The position numbers were made by a program, and so were the translations under genes. From Trichopria drosophilae (Eukaryota; Arthropoda; Insecta; Hymenoptera; Diapriidae), in contig CM059582.1 in NCBI GenBank assembly GCA_030407085.1, forward strand, positions 52,589,001-52,653,000: a DNA stretch of 64,000 nt, in the 5' to 3' direction. Shown one piece after another: positions 13,271 through 26,839 of this stretch (its first letter is position 1; every line of letters begins with the position of its first letter). The notes below the pieces were generated by a model that made no database searches, was not told the DNA's origin, and saw only the letters and a program-made list of their open reading frames with translations.

Positions 13271-16200
13271 GTGAGTAAACGAATCAGTCATCCTCCAGTT
13301 TCACCCACCTAAAATTTTCCGCGTGCTTATTTATACACACAAATAAACACATCATCTTAAGACCCGCAATCCAAACGTTTTGCAGAGGTTTCGCCGATGT
13401 ATTGGATTACACATGGGTTTACTTGCGCCAATGAAAATTGGATTGATCCAACCCGAATACAATAAGAACGTTGACCGATTCCAATCCGATTTTCCAGGTT
13501 TAATTCGTTAGAGATTCGTTCGCAGGCGTGCTTATCCGATAACGGTGTTCAGTGCCTCCGCAGATTGCTTTTACGCAAGATTGCTGTCGATTTGTTTAAG
13601 TGGAGGTCAAGCTGGATTACGTGCAAATCTGATGATCTACGATCAGCTGAAAGGCTAAGAGAGATCGTTTAGTGATGAACGAGTTTAATTCCACATTAGC
13701 GACGTTAGACAAATGAATTTATCATTAATTAATTATCCCGAGATTTTACAATTTAAAATGGAGCTGTTGAGTTGTCTAAGAAATTAGTAGAAAGTGGTAC
13801 CGGATGGTAATTAAATCTTTCTGTTTCTAATGAAGCAATCAGAAATTGTTGAGATGGGGTGGAACATGCCCTAGTCTGTCTTTCCCTTTCTTCAACCAAA
13901 CCGGATAGAAAGCACGGACGTGCTTCCTCCAGCTGGAATATCACCCCCGTCATAGCGCCACAAAAACAACCAATGAACGTAACTTGACGTTCCAAATAGT
14001 TAATGAACATCCTCTAATGAAAATAAGTGACTAGACCATGTTTAAAATCAACGTAACTTTAAAAAACTAAACAATTACAACAAACTATTAAAATTTATAG
14101 CATTATTTAACAGTTTAAATAAATCATCAAAAATTTACCAAAGTTTAGTGAAGTGACTAAATTTACTACCAGGATTTCCTTCTACAAAAAGTGTTTCTAA
14201 ATGGTACCATTTTTTTCTAAAAAAGTATTATTTATTTTTCATCTCTTTGTAAATCAGTGATTTCGTTAACTATAACAAAAAGTCTTCTGTATGCGAAAAA
14301 CAAAACATTTCAAAATTTACTATTGAAATACCGATTTCGAAGCATTTTTTAAAGAAAATTGTTAAGAATGCAAGAACGCCGGTCGTAACAAAAATTATTT
14401 ATGTATAATGAACCACCATACATGAATATTTACAAACAATTAATCCAATGCTACAAATGTAATCCATATCCAAAATCGTCTTAACAAGAATTGCTTTGCT
14501 CTAATTCCAACTTGAACACTCCTTGAAATGAAAAGAAAATAATATAAAAGATATTTCAATCAAAAGAATTCGACCTGCAGTTAAGTAACATTACGAAATA
14601 AAATCGAATCGAACGAAATCGCGTTGTTTTTACAAAGGGGTTTAAAATTTCGCTTTAAATCGCTCCATTCTTTTAAATGGTTGAAATGCACTTGTTTTCT
14701 CAAAATTGCAGCAATTATAAAAAACCGTTAATGTGAAAACGCATTTAAAGTTAATAGCAGAGATTTGATTGTTATAAACAAAGAACTGTTATACCTAACT
14801 GCATTCAAAAACAATTTGGTATTTTCATACCGAAATATAAAAAAAAGTAATTAAACTTTTTAAAGTTACACCACATATTCCCGTTAAAAAGAATGGAATA
14901 CAAAATATTAAAGAATCAAAAGTTACAAATAAATTTGTACCTTAATTTAGTAATTTTCATTTTTGTTTACAATTTTAATCTTTTTTTCAGTCTACATCTG
15001 ACATTTTCATATTACCATTTATCGAAATGCAGCAATTTGTTTATTACTTTAATATTGTGCGGGAATTCGAACGCTCCTTGAGTAGTCTCATTCTTATAAC
15101 ATATTGCATACTTTCATTCCAAACGTGCTGAGAAAATTAAATGTTTCCAGACGTTTGTTTTCTCTGAAGATGAAAAGTGGCAGTTTTAACCACATAATAT
15201 AACTGAAAATCTAAAGACAAATAACTTCTGTTACTCTAAGTAAATTATAATTTAAAGAACAGACGAAGTAAACTTTACTAATTTTGAGAGATAAATATAT
15301 TTGATCAAATGAACACAAAGTGTAATTGAATTATGAACGCGTCGAAGTTCATATTGTGCTTAATAAAAGAGTAATTTAACAAATTAATTCATTATTAATA
15401 ATGTTTATATTAATTAGTAACAGTCGTACTTATAAAGAATAATATTTTTCTATGTAGAGAAGGAATTTTTCTAATTAAAGTAAGTCTCCATGTTCTGAAT
15501 AAGGTTCCACTCAGAACAGTAATTTTTATATCCTACCAAATCATGGAAATTTCAATCCGTTGTAGTGACATAAATCATCACATTTTATCTCAGAAGAGAT
15601 GCGCTTCTACTTTTTCAGGAGTAAGTTTTCAGCAGAAACTCTGACAACTTCAAGAGATACCTGAAACCCATTTCAATTCTAATGAATTAATTGTTTTAGA
15701 TGAAAATAAAAAACTGAAGTGCTTCTTTAATCTGAGAATTGTGTCACTGATATTTTAAGAGGTTTCTTTTTGCGTCTCTTATTTTAAAATGTGAAAAGAT
15801 ATTTATGAATTTTTTTCTGGAATATTCTATGTTCCTTTTTAGTAGATAACACAAATTTCGACGATGTACTAAAAATTGGACTATTTATGAACTACTGAAA
15901 TAGATTATCAATAAATTCTCGAGGGAAATAATTGTGTAAAAATATTTTAATTGCTCGTTACACACATATAAAATATAAAGATACTAAAGAAAGTTCTACG
16001 TTTTGATTTAAACATACCGTTTAAAACAGTATAAACTATTAAAATAATGAACTTTTCGACTGGTGAATATGTGAAAGTGTTTTTTTAGTACAGTAAAGCT
16101 GCGATTTAGAATTAATCAGCAAATACATTTTGTCAGACCTGAGTATAACTATTCAAAAGAAGGAATTAATACATATACATCGAAACTTATTAATATTAAA

Positions 16201-17228
16201 ATTTAAATAAAAATGTACAAAGGCATACGTAAACTAAAAATATTAAGCATTACAAAAAATAAGACATTAAAGATAAACTAGGTTACTCGTCTTCAGTTCT
16301 ACTTAACCTATTCCTGTTTTTGACAGCATTCGAATTTAATATTATTTTATTATTTTGGAGTCCCGACCAATTTCAACGACACCCTGCTCTTTGATTATCG
16401 ACAAAGCCGATTATTATGTCATGTAGAGCCTTGCAAAAGAAAAGAATTTTAATTAAAAAAGCAAATTAATTAACATTTTATTATTACTCTGTACATTTTT
16501 TGGAAGTAAACTCGACTCCATAAGCTTCCTATCTCTGATCTGGAAGTAGATGTCTCTGTTCAAACTAATCTTTGTATTCCTAAAATTCTATATTCTTAAG
16601 AGTACATTAAGTGCTCCGTCAGACATCTTATAACTGTGAAAGTGCATTATCGAAGTACTAGCGTAATTCCTTGTAAAATAAGTAATTGTAATCAGTTTGA
16701 GAGTGAACATTCGACTCAATTAAAAGAAATTAACGTTTTATTATGGTACATAGACTGTATGTCCATTCTGTGGGTACAAAATTAAATAATTTTACTCGTT
16801 AGTTTTATCTACTTGACTTATTTTTAGTCTCTTAAAACATGGAATTATATTGAAAACGGATAACAAAATTGTACTATTCGTATTCGATGAATTATTTCTT
16901 TAAAATACAATTGCACATCCTTAATATAATTTAATAATATAATAGGAAAACATTTAGTGCCATGTATTATATTACTCTAAATAATTATTATACGAATTGG
17001 TTCCCTTCGATTAAATAAAACAAAATGATATTATGTGGACGACTTTCAGGTGGCATTATATTAATTAAGATATGTAAATAAAAGCATGTGCGATAGTTTA
17101 TTCTAATATGAACCAAACTTAGCACGTGACCAAAATAAATAACATTTTCAGATACTGCGTTATTTCTTAAAGATAGGTACTAAATAAACTTAAAACCCTT
17201 TTACTTAGTCCTATTCGCCGATGTAATG
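13271..17228. other. Probable intronic or intergenic DNA
   Basis: Directly downstream of the putative donor, 13380-14000 remains somewhat GC-richer and may hold regulatory sequence. A minus-strand frame of 85 codons (13753-14010) runs through it without recognisable domain or splice support. From about 14040 the DNA is AT-rich, full of stops and without larger repeats that I could see. Confidence 0.4.
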
Positions 17229-17555
17229 TTTACCCTTAAGGGCTAATATTTTGTAACGCGTCTTTTGGTTTTAAATTAAATTTAAATATTTTATATATAA
17301 TTTATGAGCGATTTCATTTTTATTTTGATATAAACAAATTTCTATGTAAAAATATGACTTTTTACGTTCCAGTTCATTTGTGGCATAAAATCCGTGATAA
17401 ACGTGCCCTGACACGTTTTTTGGGTTTTTTGATCCGCCACTTTGAATTCTGTGAGTCTGACATCTGATTTATATTAAGCGATCCCAAAAACGAAATATGA
17501 CTTACGCTTTGTAATTGCCTGGCTATAATACTGATTGAGTGACTTGAAGGGTTAA
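17229..17555. mobile_element. Degenerate TTAA MITE of the module family
   Basis: The right end at 17541-17555, reverse-complemented, reads TTAACCCTTCAAGTC. The left end TTTACCCTTAAGGGC at 17229 is a diverged match. Inside, 17428-17493 holds the family module in minus orientation: GATCCGCCACTTTGAATTC, then an ATCTGA core, then CGATCCCAAAAAC. It is shorter and more diverged than the other copies, so the boundaries are less certain. Confidence 0.45.
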
Positions 17556-20519
17556 TCTGCAAAGAATTAAAATTAAGGTGACTCAAATGACATCATTTAA
17601 AACATTACAGGAATTAACTGTTATTTTTAGATATATTGCTATATAAAACGATGTATAACACATTTATCGAAAATAGTAAATATACTCATATTTTCGAATT
17701 AGCTTAATATATTTTCTAAGAGCTAACGTACAAAAATATTGCGCTCGAAAAATAATGTGATATGCTTACGTTGATGGAGCACAGTTCATTTGTGTACATA
17801 TAAGATGAAGTTTTGAAATGTTATCAACACATAACTGTATTGTATATAATTACACATCACATAATTATATATAAACAAAACGTATATAGTTCTGTACGCA
17901 AAATTTCAAATCGATTCGAAGACTGGTTCTAAGTAATTGGTTTATTTTAAAAATGCGATGATCATTACCAGAATTCTTATTAAATTCGAATTTAAAAAAA
18001 ATTATAAATTTATCCTGTAGTTTACAAGAAACAAGAGCTTTTCCTCCAATAGTTTGCAACAATAATATTTGCATAAACCCATAAGCCATATCAGTGATTT
18101 ATTAAAAATTAATGCCATAAGTAGTATGAGTTAATTTCATAGTAACGATATGAACTCTGTTTTCTGTTTTACACGTTTACGTGTATGTTTATATTTATTT
18201 TAGTATATGTAGTGTTTTTTAATTAAAAAGTTATATAGACGAACCTCCTTAAATTATTTTATGTTATATCGATCTATACTGTATTTTTCTTGTATTAATG
18301 TCTGAATTCGGACATTATTAAATTTTAATCCAATTTATATTATGCTACTATATATGTACTAAACTCAGATTATATTTTGCGATATGACGTCGTGAGATTC
18401 CCGTTTTTTGGTTTCTTTACGACATTCTGACGTTGCTTTTAAATTGTTTTTCTAAAAAAATGCTATCTTTACGATGGAATGGTAAAATGTGAGGCTTGTC
18501 GTCGTTGCAAGAGTTGAAAATGGTCACATGGCACATCATAATGATCAGTTGGCAGTATATATTCATCGCAGCTGCGATTAATATGATTTCATCATTGCTA
18601 TCATCATCCTCATCGGTATCACTACCATCGTTAGATACCACGAATTTCAGCATCGTATATATATTATTTTTACATGAAAAATCATCCATGGTATGTCGTT
18701 CTTATTATTCGACATGATACCCGATTAATATTTTCGATATTCCCCTTCATAGTTTCTAATGACAACCTTTTATAGCCACTATCGGTCTTCATCATTCCAC
18801 TGGGGCTTTTGCCAGCTGGACACTCTCAAACGGTCCGGAGATTCTCATGAGGTCCACATTTGGGAAACCCTATGAGATTATTATCAAGATCTGATCTGAA
18901 TTACTTGTTCGGTTCAAACTGCTCGAAATATCAATAATGAGACATGATTTAAATTTACTTAACTTCTTCTATTCTCTTCTTCTTATCTGTTATTTGAGAG
19001 ACGTAATTTTATTTTCAAGAATATAATCTGAATATGAAGTTTTCAAAAATGTAATTCTATCAGTGGACTTACTTTTTATAGATATTTTAAATTCAAGAAA
19101 ATTGTTATGCGTGCACTTTACAGATGTATTAGTCGCGTTTACATATTATGAAAAATGATTTCATAAGCAATATTGCTACGACTAGTACTGTTCTGTATTA
19201 ATTAAAAAAGTCAAGAATGGTTTGAAAGAAAATGATACATTGATAAGTTAAACTATTTTTCATTTTGGGAGGAATATTATGGGGAGGAATAATATTAGGA
19301 GGAATATTTAGGGAGGTGTACACTCATAAAAGTATTTACGATTAATAAGTTTTATTAACTATGAAATTGTTACCTTTTTAGCGGTTGTTCAATAAAAACT
19401 ACCGTTTATTTGGGTAGTTTAGTTGGTTGAAATGAACATATTTTTAAGTACAAATTAATTTGTTATTTTCGGCTAGATGATAATATAATATAATATAAAT
19501 GCGAAATTAAGGACTTATGACGACTAACGTGTAACAAAAATTAATGCAATAATGTAATATGATTTGGCACATCGAATCTCCCCAATTTACCTGTTATTTT
19601 TTGCACTGTTCTTTTTTTTTAAGTGATTTTTTCTGATAAATTTGTAAGTTGCTGATATTAAGAGAGAATAGATGGACGGAAATTAAATGCATTCATTTTC
19701 ATAAAAATTTATTCGTCACAAGGCTTTAATATCCAATTTATATTACAAACTAGCATACTACTTAGCATCTTAATAAACGTATTTTCTTCACACCGGGAGG
19801 AAAGCAGCAACTTTCGTGGCATTGGCCATAAAGAAAAATCGTATACTTCCCTCGGGAAGTAAAAAAGAATGCTTCATACTGCCTGTTTCTCACCCTCGGC
19901 TTCACCTCGGGTAAAAACTACACGCAGCCTGAGACATTCTTTATTTTACCTCCCTCGTTGAGTAATATACTATTTTTGGCTATTAAGAAATATTGTGTGT
20001 TATGAAAGCAATTAGTTATTCAGTATTAAAAAATCGCTATTTCAAGTAAAGAAGTCTTCCTTACAAGGTCTCAATAAATGGCTTATTAATAGTTAACAAA
20101 TATTCATTTCAGACAAATACGTTTTTCAGTGTAGGCAGTTTGCTTTTTTCATTCCTTCATAACAGCAGAAGATTAATCTTCCATCTTTGGGCATTTAGTA
20201 TTCGCATACGTGTCATATATTATACGATTTTCTACAGGAAATTGTTGTGAATTACATATGAAATATTTCACCTTTACGAATTTCTTGTGTATTTGTTAGA
20301 CTTTCTCTGAAAACTTAATTATTTTACACGGTGTTTACTGCGAATTCATTTTTATCTACTGATAACATTCAAAATGAATACCAGATTGCATTAACGTTTA
20401 TTCTGTAAATGAAAAAATGACTTATAATTTTGCTATTCATCTGAAGTCACGAATTTATACCGGGGAACTAAATATCAGCCGTAAAATTAAATTGTCCCTC
20501 GTCTTAGCACGAATGACTA
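17556..20519. other. Non-coding DNA with small repeats and an acidic low-complexity frame
   Basis: Mostly AT-rich. Three details stand out. The minus-strand frame 18417-18689 encodes an acidic run (SNDGSDTDEDDDSNDE) from an ATC/ATG-rich stretch, with no domain around it, so it is not called a gene. GGAGGAATATTA-like units repeat about four times at 19267-19318. An imperfect palindrome lies at 19851-19957. The 18750-18900 segment is slightly GC-richer with no recognised content. Confidence 0.45.
19851..19957. repeat. Imperfect palindrome with CCTCGG core
   Basis: CTCGGGAAGTAAAAAAGAATG on the left pairs imperfectly with CATTCTTTATTTTACCTCCC on the right, around a GC-rich centre containing CACCCTCGGCTTCACCTCGG. 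It looks like a short folded MITE. The CCCGAGG-type motif recurs in the GC-rich patch at 48360-48530, which may be a relative. Confidence 0.45.
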
Positions 20520-20880
20520 AATTTAGTTCAGCGACGCATCCTGGTTAGGAAACGGCTCCCATATATTCATGCGACATCCAGTTACATTCAATAATCTTCC
20601 TGGAGATAACGTAATTCGTCTTTTATCAGGATATCGCGTGCGGAAAATTCGCTTAATCGTTTCGGGTATCGGGAGTTGTAACGATCTTATTCGCAAATGC
20701 GACCTGGTTCGAAACCAATCTGTCTGTGACCAAGACCGATCGACATGGGACAGAATCGAACGTGGAAATAAGACTCGTGATCGACATGTAATTGATCCTT
20801 GCCAAACTCCCATCCCTGAAATTGTCTGGACTGTCAATTTGAAAAATATTTGTGGACCTCCAACGTAGTTCGCTAATCAA
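20520..20880. other. GC-richer island open in several frames on both strands
   Basis: This island is clearly GC-richer than its flanks. One + frame (20569-20868, 99 codons) and two minus frames (20523-20837 and 20653-20880) are all open. I recognise no domain in any of them and there is no clean splice pair. Open frames on both strands are what composition alone gives in a GC-rich patch, so this is more likely conserved non-coding DNA or a decayed element than a gene. Confidence 0.4.
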
Positions 20881-21828
20881 TGGTCAAAAATTATCATGCT
20901 GTATATTTTAAATTTTCGGCTATGATAGGTTAATTATTTATAAAATTTTATTTTTGTTTCATAAGAAAACTTACTTCATTCGCGTATCTCTGATTATTTA
21001 AAGGAGATAGTACGTATGGTTGAGTGGATGCCCTAGTAAACTTTTTCCAAGAAATCTGGAACAAAGCTTAAGAAATATTGTTACCATGATTAACAATTTA
21101 TGGTGACTGACTCGAATCTCAAAAGTTGTTATTGTTTTTATTATAAATGAGTATGAATAAATTGATTGTAATCGAATAATCATGATAATAATTTTTTCTC
21201 AAATTAAAAAAGAAAAAAATTTCCTCTTCCTAAAATTAAAGAATTTACTCATATCGTTTATATCCATTTTTCTTTAAAAACTGTACCATACTTGCGATAC
21301 TTTACTTTTTAAAACGAGGTTCTTTTTAAAAATATTTGATCAAATGTTTAATTATTGCTTGCTGAAAATAACAAGTCTGCCAATTACAAACTAAACATAA
21401 ATTTTAATATATGTTGTATACTGTCAATAAACGTTTAAGTCACGTTGAGACGATCAGCTACTGGATTAGAGTACTAGAGTACTCTGTAACATCTTGGGAT
21501 AACCAAGAACGTCTTAAAAGTAAAGATTAAAGTGTCTCATTCATTTCTATAGCTTAATTATTTAAATTAAATATCTATAACTTCTTATCTTGAACTGTTG
21601 TCTTCCTTGGATACGTGCATGTACAATGTCATTTAAGTGGTGGGGGATAGGAGATGGAAGAATGAAGAGTAATCTGTAAAATATGGAGAAAAAAGCTTTT
21701 TTCAATGATTTTTAACAAGGACGAACAAAATCCCTATCTTAATATGTTGATCATTCTACGCCTACTGAATAAAAAAATATATTTACAATTAAATAGCATA
21801 AGCAGCCACAAGTCTTATATTATGCAGT

Positions 21829-21908
<80 letters not shown>

Positions 21909-23816
21909 GTGTAAACTTTTAGGAAAATATGTTCACTTTAGTTATTGCTGGGTCTGGATTACAAACATTATAATTAATATCGAAACCAAAAATAATATTA
22001 CTTATTATATATAGAAAGATAATTAAAAATTGATGAGAGGTCTGAACACAACTTCAACAAAAGTACGTACTAATTAAGACGAAGTATATTCCGTAGTGTT
22101 TTCTCTTCTGATGTACAGAAGTTTAGTTTTTCATACATTTAATTATGAGTATAAATATATGTACTCGTTACTTCCAGAAATACATTACTTGAACCTTGTC
22201 GACCTTACTGTGACTAAAGCTACAACGTTGACAGAGTTTTATTTTCATAGAGTATCCAATGTTAAGACAACACTTAATTTCAGAAATTATAAACAGTGAA
22301 AAATAATTACAGAAATATCGTATCTGTTGATGAATTACACAAACATGTATGTCAAACATAAAAATATTACGGGTGAAAGAAATAAAAAATCATCTGTACG
22401 TACACAAACACAAAGAAGTGTCTATCGATTAAATGTCAAACGCACCTATTGTTGTCATTTTTGTCTTTACGACGATGATCAAGAATAGTAAAGGAATCGA
22501 ATAAATGATTCGACGGATTATATAGAGCACACAAACATTCGTTGAACTTTCCCCAATGCAATTTTCGAACTTTGTAGGTCACGAAGCGTAGAAATTCGTT
22601 AAGACCTGAGAAGTTTTTGTTTACCAGATTACAAAGTTTTCGTAGTGAGAAACCAAAGCAGATAAATCATTGTAAGAATATGTACGAAGTCTTAAAGCAA
22701 ACTGCAATTGAAGCGGTCAAGTTTATGTTTATAGCAAGTATCAAATCGTTGCTGAAAATTATCTTTCCAGACTCTTCAATATTACGTCACTGCTTTTTGC
22801 TACTTGAAGACCGTTTGTATACTTATTTGTGTATATTATAATATTTATTTCTTTAAATAATATAAATAAAAACATCTGTATCATAACGTCACAAAAAATA
22901 TTGAGACTATTTGCAGAAAATGAAAGTTTCTAAACGTAATGAAGTATGTTATAAGTAAAAAATGAAGTAATAGGTATAATAACCAATTTGAACACTTCTG
23001 GAATTAGTATTTTAGAATATTAATTTAATAGAAAAGATCTGAGTAAAGTTTACAACGTTTTAAATTTCAACGGTCGAAACATATGTGACAAAAAAGTTCC
23101 TACAATTTTAGATGGTTATACATATATTGAATATATCAATTACTTTTGTGCAAGTCGGATTAAGTATATTAAAATTACCCCGCCGAAAACATTACTGTCA
23201 ACGAATGAGAAAATTCATATGGCATATATCATATATCTTATTAACGGTAATAAGACCACGTGGCACAAATTCCTGATGCATGACATCATAGTATTCGGAG
23301 AATAGCAGGATCTTAACATTCGATTAAATCGATTTCTATGTTGGTTCTTGTCGGATCTTCCATTGCTTCGATTTTGGTTTCGATGTTAAGTTATGAGCCC
23401 TTGGCTATGAGAACATGCATGATCCATTACTACTCATGACCATTTTCAGCAAATCTGAATGTTCATGAATGTTACTCAACAGTTTCTGCTTCATGCTTAT
23501 GTTGTAGTTATTCTGATAAAAAAATTAAGTAATTTTTCAATACTCTTCATTGGTCCATGTTCCATGCTGAAAATATTCAATAAAATTTGATGATACGAGG
23601 TTTAGTTACTGGCCCCTGCAGTAGCTTCTTTAATTTTGATTCGAAATTATTCAAAACTGATTTTCTTCAGTTATTCAACGTTGTCATTAATCTGCTGTGC
23701 TGTTTAAAACTTCAGGCTTATAAACGAGAAAGAAAAAACATTGAAAGAAAAAAAATATTAGAAATATGCATTGAACGCTTTTTGTTTGAAAGCAAATGGT
23801 AAAAGAGGAAACGTAC
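20881..23816. other. AT-rich non-coding DNA
   Basis: Nothing gene-like was supported. Apart from the dinucleotide array at 21831-21904, this stretch holds AT-rich sequence and short chance reading frames only. Confidence 0.45.
21831..21904. repeat. (TA)37 microsatellite
   Basis: An uninterrupted run of 74 bases of alternating TA, bounded by CAGTCT on the left and ATATGTG on the right. It produces an artefactual Tyr-Ile repeat in one reading frame. Length is likely polymorphic. Confidence 0.97.
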
Positions 23817-23952
23817 CTGCAGGCGGTGGTGTGAAATCGTTCGGTACAGTGATAGGATATACGATAGTGTTTGCGTTTTGTGTTTGTTGTTTTTTTTTGT
23901 GGTGCCCAGAGAGACTTTCGTAATTTCCATCATCTTCGCCTTCTTGGACGAC
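23817..23952 (-). CDS. Candidate internal coding exon, unknown protein
   Basis: On the minus strand a 45-codon frame plus one base ends CCGCCTGCAG followed by GTACGT, a very good 5' splice site (GT at 23816-23815). The likely acceptor is ...ACTTGTAAG at 23955-23953; the pyrimidine tract is weak, which lowers confidence. The frame reads like real protein: an acidic start VVQEGEDDGNYESLSG, then a basic and polar stretch with HHKKKQQ, then VYPITVPNDFTPPPA. A second minus frame (ATG at 23969) also stays open across the exon but looks less protein-like. No transmembrane segment or known domain is visible; composition suggests a cytoplasmic or linker segment. Exon GC content is above the flanks. 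I do not recognise the gene and found no neighbouring exon that I can join. Confidence 0.42.
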
Positions 23953-25957
23953 CTTACAAGTATTAACATTTTATGGAATTATCAGTAGACTCCCCGTATG
24001 TCTTTTGGAGTACCTTTAATAAATCACACTAGGGGGCTATTGCCTTATAGCAGCTACTGATGGAAATTCCGTTATCGAGATTCTTTGAAAAACCTTTTTT
24101 TTTAAATATCTTAAAATGTGAATTTCTGATGATATTGTATGGAAACGTTATAAGAAAAATATGAAACCGAAAATGTGTGAAAAATTCAGAAAAAAGAACG
24201 AGGAACTTGGAAGATCATCTGGACCCCTGCGATCCTACAAGACCTTTCGATTGCCGGTCGAATGATCTACCACATTTTTTCTACTTTGCAAAACGACAGT
24301 GAGGTTATCAGCACTTTTTATTGGAGACCGAAAGACCGCTAAATTTGATGTTTTTGATGAATTTTCAGTATTTCGTTTGGTATATGAATTATACAATGTA
24401 CATTTTAGCTATTCGTCCAGTAAGTAATAAATCACTTGTTATCGCATGAAAATTACTGAGTAAGTATCACCCCTCGATATTCACACTATACCTTAAATTT
24501 CGAGCTTAAGAGAATGTAAGAATTTCCGGATCAGAGCTCGTTGGCGTATACTTTGAGCATATAAAACCCAGGCATATTTCTACGAGTCTCTGCTACTTTG
24601 AACTTCTCGTAGTAACATTACGAACTTCTGTTAGAGACAAGTGCTTGGAAATGGTCAGAAACAGCGTGAAGCTTGCTGGACTTTCGAAGTTTATCTCCCA
24701 CCTTCAAAACACATGGTTTCATTGATAATAATGCATATAGATAATTTAATTTCGCGAAATTTTCTACTAGTTTCCTAAATATAATAAAATTTAGTGCACG
24801 TTTACAGAAAATAACATATTCCACACAACTAATGAAAAATAGATATATAAAGTTCATCCTGAGTCTTTCACACATACTCTCACGAAGGTGAATTTCTATA
24901 AAGACTGGTAATAAGTTGTTTAATGACGTGGAACTAAATTTAATTGGTCATTTTGGAAAGCCGCGTAAATGCCAAAGCGATTTGCAATTAAACTGTTTCC
25001 AAACTATAAAACGCGTCATTTAATAGGATCGTATAAAAGTTACCGGCTTCATGTTTTGCAGCTATAATTATTTTAACTAGTGAGATATATAACTTATTGT
25101 GAATTATTTTGAGTATTAAACCTCTATTTATTTTTAATTAAAATCCCACAATTTATACGGAAACACTTCATTAATTTATAATTATTTATAATATAAAATA
25201 ATCCATTTACTATTGATCGGTTTCAATACAAACATTTATTAATACAAAGACGCGAGTTTAACGTTAAATATAAATCATTGAATTTTGTGATATCTAATTA
25301 ATGGTATCTTATACTCAGCAATTTATCGTGTTCGATATTGTGAACATTTAAAATTAGCACGAGTACAGTGTGTTGCATTAAACCAAGAGTTCAAGAATAC
25401 CTCAGGCCATATTATCCCATATGTAATAATGAGCTCACAGGCGAGAATCTCCCCAAGGTGATGTTCACTTTGCCCTTCACAGTAATTATATCAATATACG
25501 TATGGTTCACATACACTACACCTATTTCAGTACGTAATTACGGGAAGCCCTTCAAGCTCGTGACATCGTAGTACATACCAAGTTAATCTCGAATCAAAAC
25601 TTACGATCTTATAAATTAGCAGTTCATTCAAAATGAAATTATTTTTTACTAATTATAGAATTCCATTTGAATGCATTTTATTTAAATTTTCATGATTTAT
25701 ATATGAAGGTTCATATTAATGACAAGGTGAATACTCAAATATATGTGTTTTAAACAGTTTTATTTTATTCATTAGTAGCATTGCGAATCGGATTCTTGTA
25801 GTTACTTGATCTTCCTTAAGATATCATAAGTCATTATTTACTGTTAATATTTACGAAAATCACGTATACAACTGGTATCCCTTATTGGGCGCCAGTTTAT
25901 CAGCTGAACCTATAATTTTAAAATAGTAAAAAAAGTTCACTTCTATTACGCCTTTGA
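23953..25957. other. Non-coding DNA upstream of the candidate minus-strand exon
   Basis: AT-rich with patches near 24200-24340 and 24480-24720. The 85-codon minus frame at 24618-24875 and the 67-codon + frame at 25368-25571 have no domain or splice support. No previous exon for the candidate at 23817-23952 could be identified here. Confidence 0.4.
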
Positions 25958-26033
25958 TTAACCCTCCTGAGCACGAGTTTTTCTTTTCTCATATGGAAAC
26001 AATGTAGCTTGGACGAGTATACAGGAGGGTTAG
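25958..26033. mobile_element. Minimal TTAA element, mostly termini
   Basis: TTAACCCTCCTG at 25958-25969 is mirrored by CAGGAGGGTTA at 26022-26032, an 11-bp perfect terminal inverted repeat with only about 50 bases between. An inner pair, CACGAG and ACGAGT, are direct and not inverted copies. The TTAA-CCC/GGG-TTA form matches piggyBac-type ends, though this terminus differs from the main family. It may be an internally deleted remnant. Confidence 0.5.
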
Positions 26034-26186
26034 TATAGTGCAATGAAGGGAAGAATTTTGAAATTAGCAGGAATCGACGTAGCAGAATAAAGGAAAGCAG
26101 ATATTTATATGATAAAAAAGAATTAAGTTATCCTAATAATTTACAAAGTTATTTATAAGTTCAATGGAATTACCAGAAACTTTAAG

Positions 26187-26766
26187 CTAGGTAAAGCTGT
26201 ACAATGTCTGTAATGAATGTACAAGTCATAAATTTTTAACACTCCGGGAGTAGAACTCGACTTTGCGCCCTGCGGTGAAATCTTCGGTCGCAAATTTTCG
26301 AGCACTACGCCCGTCGTATAAAAAAATATCATATGCAACACGGGCGAAATATGGATCTCCAAGAAGTGTGATTGTCACCCTTACTTCGCTTGAGCGACAA
26401 ACTTCGCATTCGTCCAAGATCGATATTTGGGACCTTGTTACATAATATACTATTTTTAAGGCATAATTTAAGGCACAATTAAATTAAGTTAAATTTAAAT
26501 TGCCATTTACTTTTTTTGTAGCATGGTTCTTTCCGCTTTTTGATAAGGGTCGAAGGACGAATAGATATTTTTTTTAAAAATATGATATTTCAAGAGTCTT
26601 AACAACAAAGTCCTTCGAGCTTTATACGGTAACTGGTATGGGGTCCACGTGTTTTTTTATTTAAATAAGGAGTCTGAAATTCGGCATTAGGGCGTTAAGT
26701 TTGCCTTAAATGAGCCTTATGGCATACAAAAAATTCGTTTTGACCACGACCTTTCCGGTTTACCTA
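26187..26766. mobile_element. Insertion of about 580 bp inside the direct repeat
   Basis: The insertion is defined by comparison with the uninterrupted copy at 27612-27740. CTAGGTAAAGCTG at the left edge and, reverse-complemented, CTAGGTAAACCGG at the right edge form a short terminal inverted repeat. ACTTTAA occurs on both sides and could be a target duplication of 7-8 bp, as made by hAT-type transposases, but exact ends are uncertain. The interior 26240-26420 is GC-rich and open in several frames on both strands, none recognised. Confidence 0.45.
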
Positions 26767-26839
26767 GTTGCCACTTTAACATATTTATTTCTCTGTTGTT
26801 GCATAAATATATCTAATATTCATTATGATATCCACATAT

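Noticed and set aside
18417..18689. Acidic 90-codon minus frame, considered as a Harbinger-type transposase start
   Set aside because: Only the acidic run and a short hydrophobic patch are suggestive. No catalytic motif or further similarity is visible.
20753..20763. tRNA B-box-like GAATCGAAC, also near 56966
   Set aside because: No matching A box, acceptor stem or cloverleaf could be found around either site.
21705..21905. 66-codon frame ending in repeated Tyr-Ile
   Set aside because: It is generated by the (TA)37 microsatellite.
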